Positions 23,819 through 24,699 of a stretch of 24,699 nucleotides of DNA are shown piece after piece. The stretch spans positions 1 to 24,699 of the forward strand of contig ONMG01000234.1 in the NCBI GenBank assembly GCA_900318855.1. The letters run 5' to 3'. Position 1 is the stretch's first letter. Each line of letters begins with the position of its first letter. Under the pieces are notes generated by a model, which did no database searches, was not told the origin of the DNA, and worked only from the letters and a program-made list of their open reading frames with translations. A program made the position numbers and the translations under genes. Origin of the DNA: an uncultured Prevotella sp. (GTDB lineage: Bacteria > Bacteroidota > Bacteroidia > Bacteroidales > Bacteroidaceae).

Positions 23819-24699
23819 ATGAAAACGAGACTTTACCTCCTTGCAGCCTCAGCCCTGTTGCTGAGCTCCAGTGTGATGGCTCAACGCTCACCTGAGCACT
23901 CTCTCGACATTAAGGACATGAAGTTCGAGAATCTGCCCGAGGTGTTACAAAGCTGGACTCCCGGAACCGCACCTTCCGGCGTGTCGGCTATCGACGACCA
24001 GTTCTATATCAGCCGCGTGCGTCCGCAAGAGCGTATCAGCGGTGCTGATGATTATGTGGTTGACCCTACTCGCTCGTCGGCAATGTCCGGACGCAAGATG
24101 CTCATGTGGGTGCCCCTCGACGACCCCACGGCCTCCTGGAAGGCTCTGCCCCGCTACTGCTTTGAAGGCGACAACTTCAGCCTTTGGTCCTACGTCGACA
24201 TCCACGGCAACTGGTCGGCACCCTGGATACGCACCACGGCCGGCCTCTCTGATGCTGCCCATAAGAACGGCGTGCAGGCCGGATGTGTGATGTCGATACC
24301 TTGGTCACAGAGTATTGGTACATATTCCTATGACAATTACTCGAGAGTGTTCAAGACCCTCATGCAGGATAGTTATGCCGAGAAGTTTGTGAAGCTCCTC
24401 AAGTACTATGGCATAGATGCTGTGGGCGTGAACTCTGAGTTCCGTTCTCAGTACAACTTTATGTCCGACCTCAGAGATTTCTTCAAGAACTGTCATGCGG
24501 AGGCTAAGAAGATTGGGTGGCATTTCAACCTTATCTGGTACGACGGTACGAACGACAGTGGCCAAATCACTTTCGACCGTGGTCTGGGAACGCAAAACCA
24601 GCAGATGTTCGGCGACAAGGATAACATCGTGAGTGATGCCCTCTTCTTCAACTACAACTGGAGCGATTCTAAACTTCAGGCTTCGGTGACCAAAGCTAA
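23819..24699 (+). CDS. Second GH85 endo-beta-N-acetylglucosaminidase (cut by window end)
   Basis: The first 293 residues of another secreted GH85 enzyme. The signal peptide (1-21, ending SSSVMA) has no lipobox cysteine. YGIDAVGVNSEFR holds the catalytic N-x-E pair (Asn205, Glu207), and WYDGTNDSG, GLGTQNQQMFGD and LFFNYNW match the first enzyme closely in pattern and order. Between these landmarks the two sequences differ a good deal, for example in the MWVPLDDP and CVMSIPWSQSIG segments, so this is an old paralogue rather than a fresh duplication. The ATG at 23819 is preceded by an A-rich leader with no promoter consensus, so it is probably the fifth gene of the locus. Later domains lie outside the window. 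Confidence 0.88.
   Translation, partial: MKTRLYLLAASALLLSSSVMAQRSPEHSLDIKDMKFENLPEVLQSWTPGTAPSGVSAIDDQFYISRVRPQERISGADDYVVDPTRSSAMSGRKMLMWVPLDDPTASWKALPRYCFEGDNFSLWSYVDIHGNWSAPWIRTTAGLSDAAHKNGVQAGCVMSIPWSQSIGTYSYDNYSRVFKTLMQDSYAEKFVKLLKYYGIDAVGVNSEFRSQYNFMSDLRDFFKNCHAEAKKIGWHFNLIWYDGTNDSGQITFDRGLGTQNQQMFGDKDNIVSDALFFNYNWSDSKLQASVTKA

Overview
The window looks like a chromosomal piece of a GC-rich member of the Bacteroidales, most likely Prevotellaceae. The evidence is SusC/SusD pairs with a FecR anti-sigma gene, several promoters of the Bacteroidetes type (TTTG, a spacer of about 19-20 bases, then TAnnTTTG), A-rich leaders without Shine-Dalgarno sequences, and a type IX secretion-like C-terminal tail on a secreted glycosidase. 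No rRNA, tRNA, CRISPR array, transposase or integrase gene was recognised.

Left part, 1-4538, is an accessory region. It starts with the 5' end of a leftward gene behind a consensus promoter, then 89-bp tandem repeats that resemble degenerate copies of that promoter, then a cluster of GC-rich hairpins. A small HU-like DNA-binding protein gene (475-933) runs rightward and converges on a leftward, visibly AT-rich restriction-modification operon: a PaeR7I/XhoI-type endonuclease (2603-3271) followed by its adenine methyltransferase (1015-2616). Next comes the wreck of a TonB-dependent receptor gene (3370-3887), in which a plug fragment is joined out of frame to the last part of the beta-barrel. 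About 650 bp with palindromic 22/44-bp tandem repeats and no recognisable gene follow.

Middle part, 4539-8433, is a two-gene DNA-repair unit: an O6-methylguanine-DNA methyltransferase and an overlapping Dna2-like protein that fuses a RecB/Cas4-type nuclease domain to a superfamily 1 helicase. The promoter sits so close to the first gene that its mRNA is probably leaderless.

Right part, 8549 to the end, is devoted to glycans. A GH53 endo-beta-1,4-galactanase and a DUF5107/TPR protein each have their own consensus promoter. A strong hairpin terminator then separates them from a polysaccharide utilisation locus: FecR anti-sigma factor, STN-containing SusC, SusD lipoprotein, and two consecutive GH85 endo-beta-N-acetylglucosaminidases, the second cut by the window end. 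GH85 enzymes cleave between the two GlcNAc residues of the N-glycan core. The locus therefore probably releases N-glycans at the cell surface and imports them through SusCD, with FecR and the STN domain sensing the ligand. No ECF sigma gene sits next to fecR inside the window.
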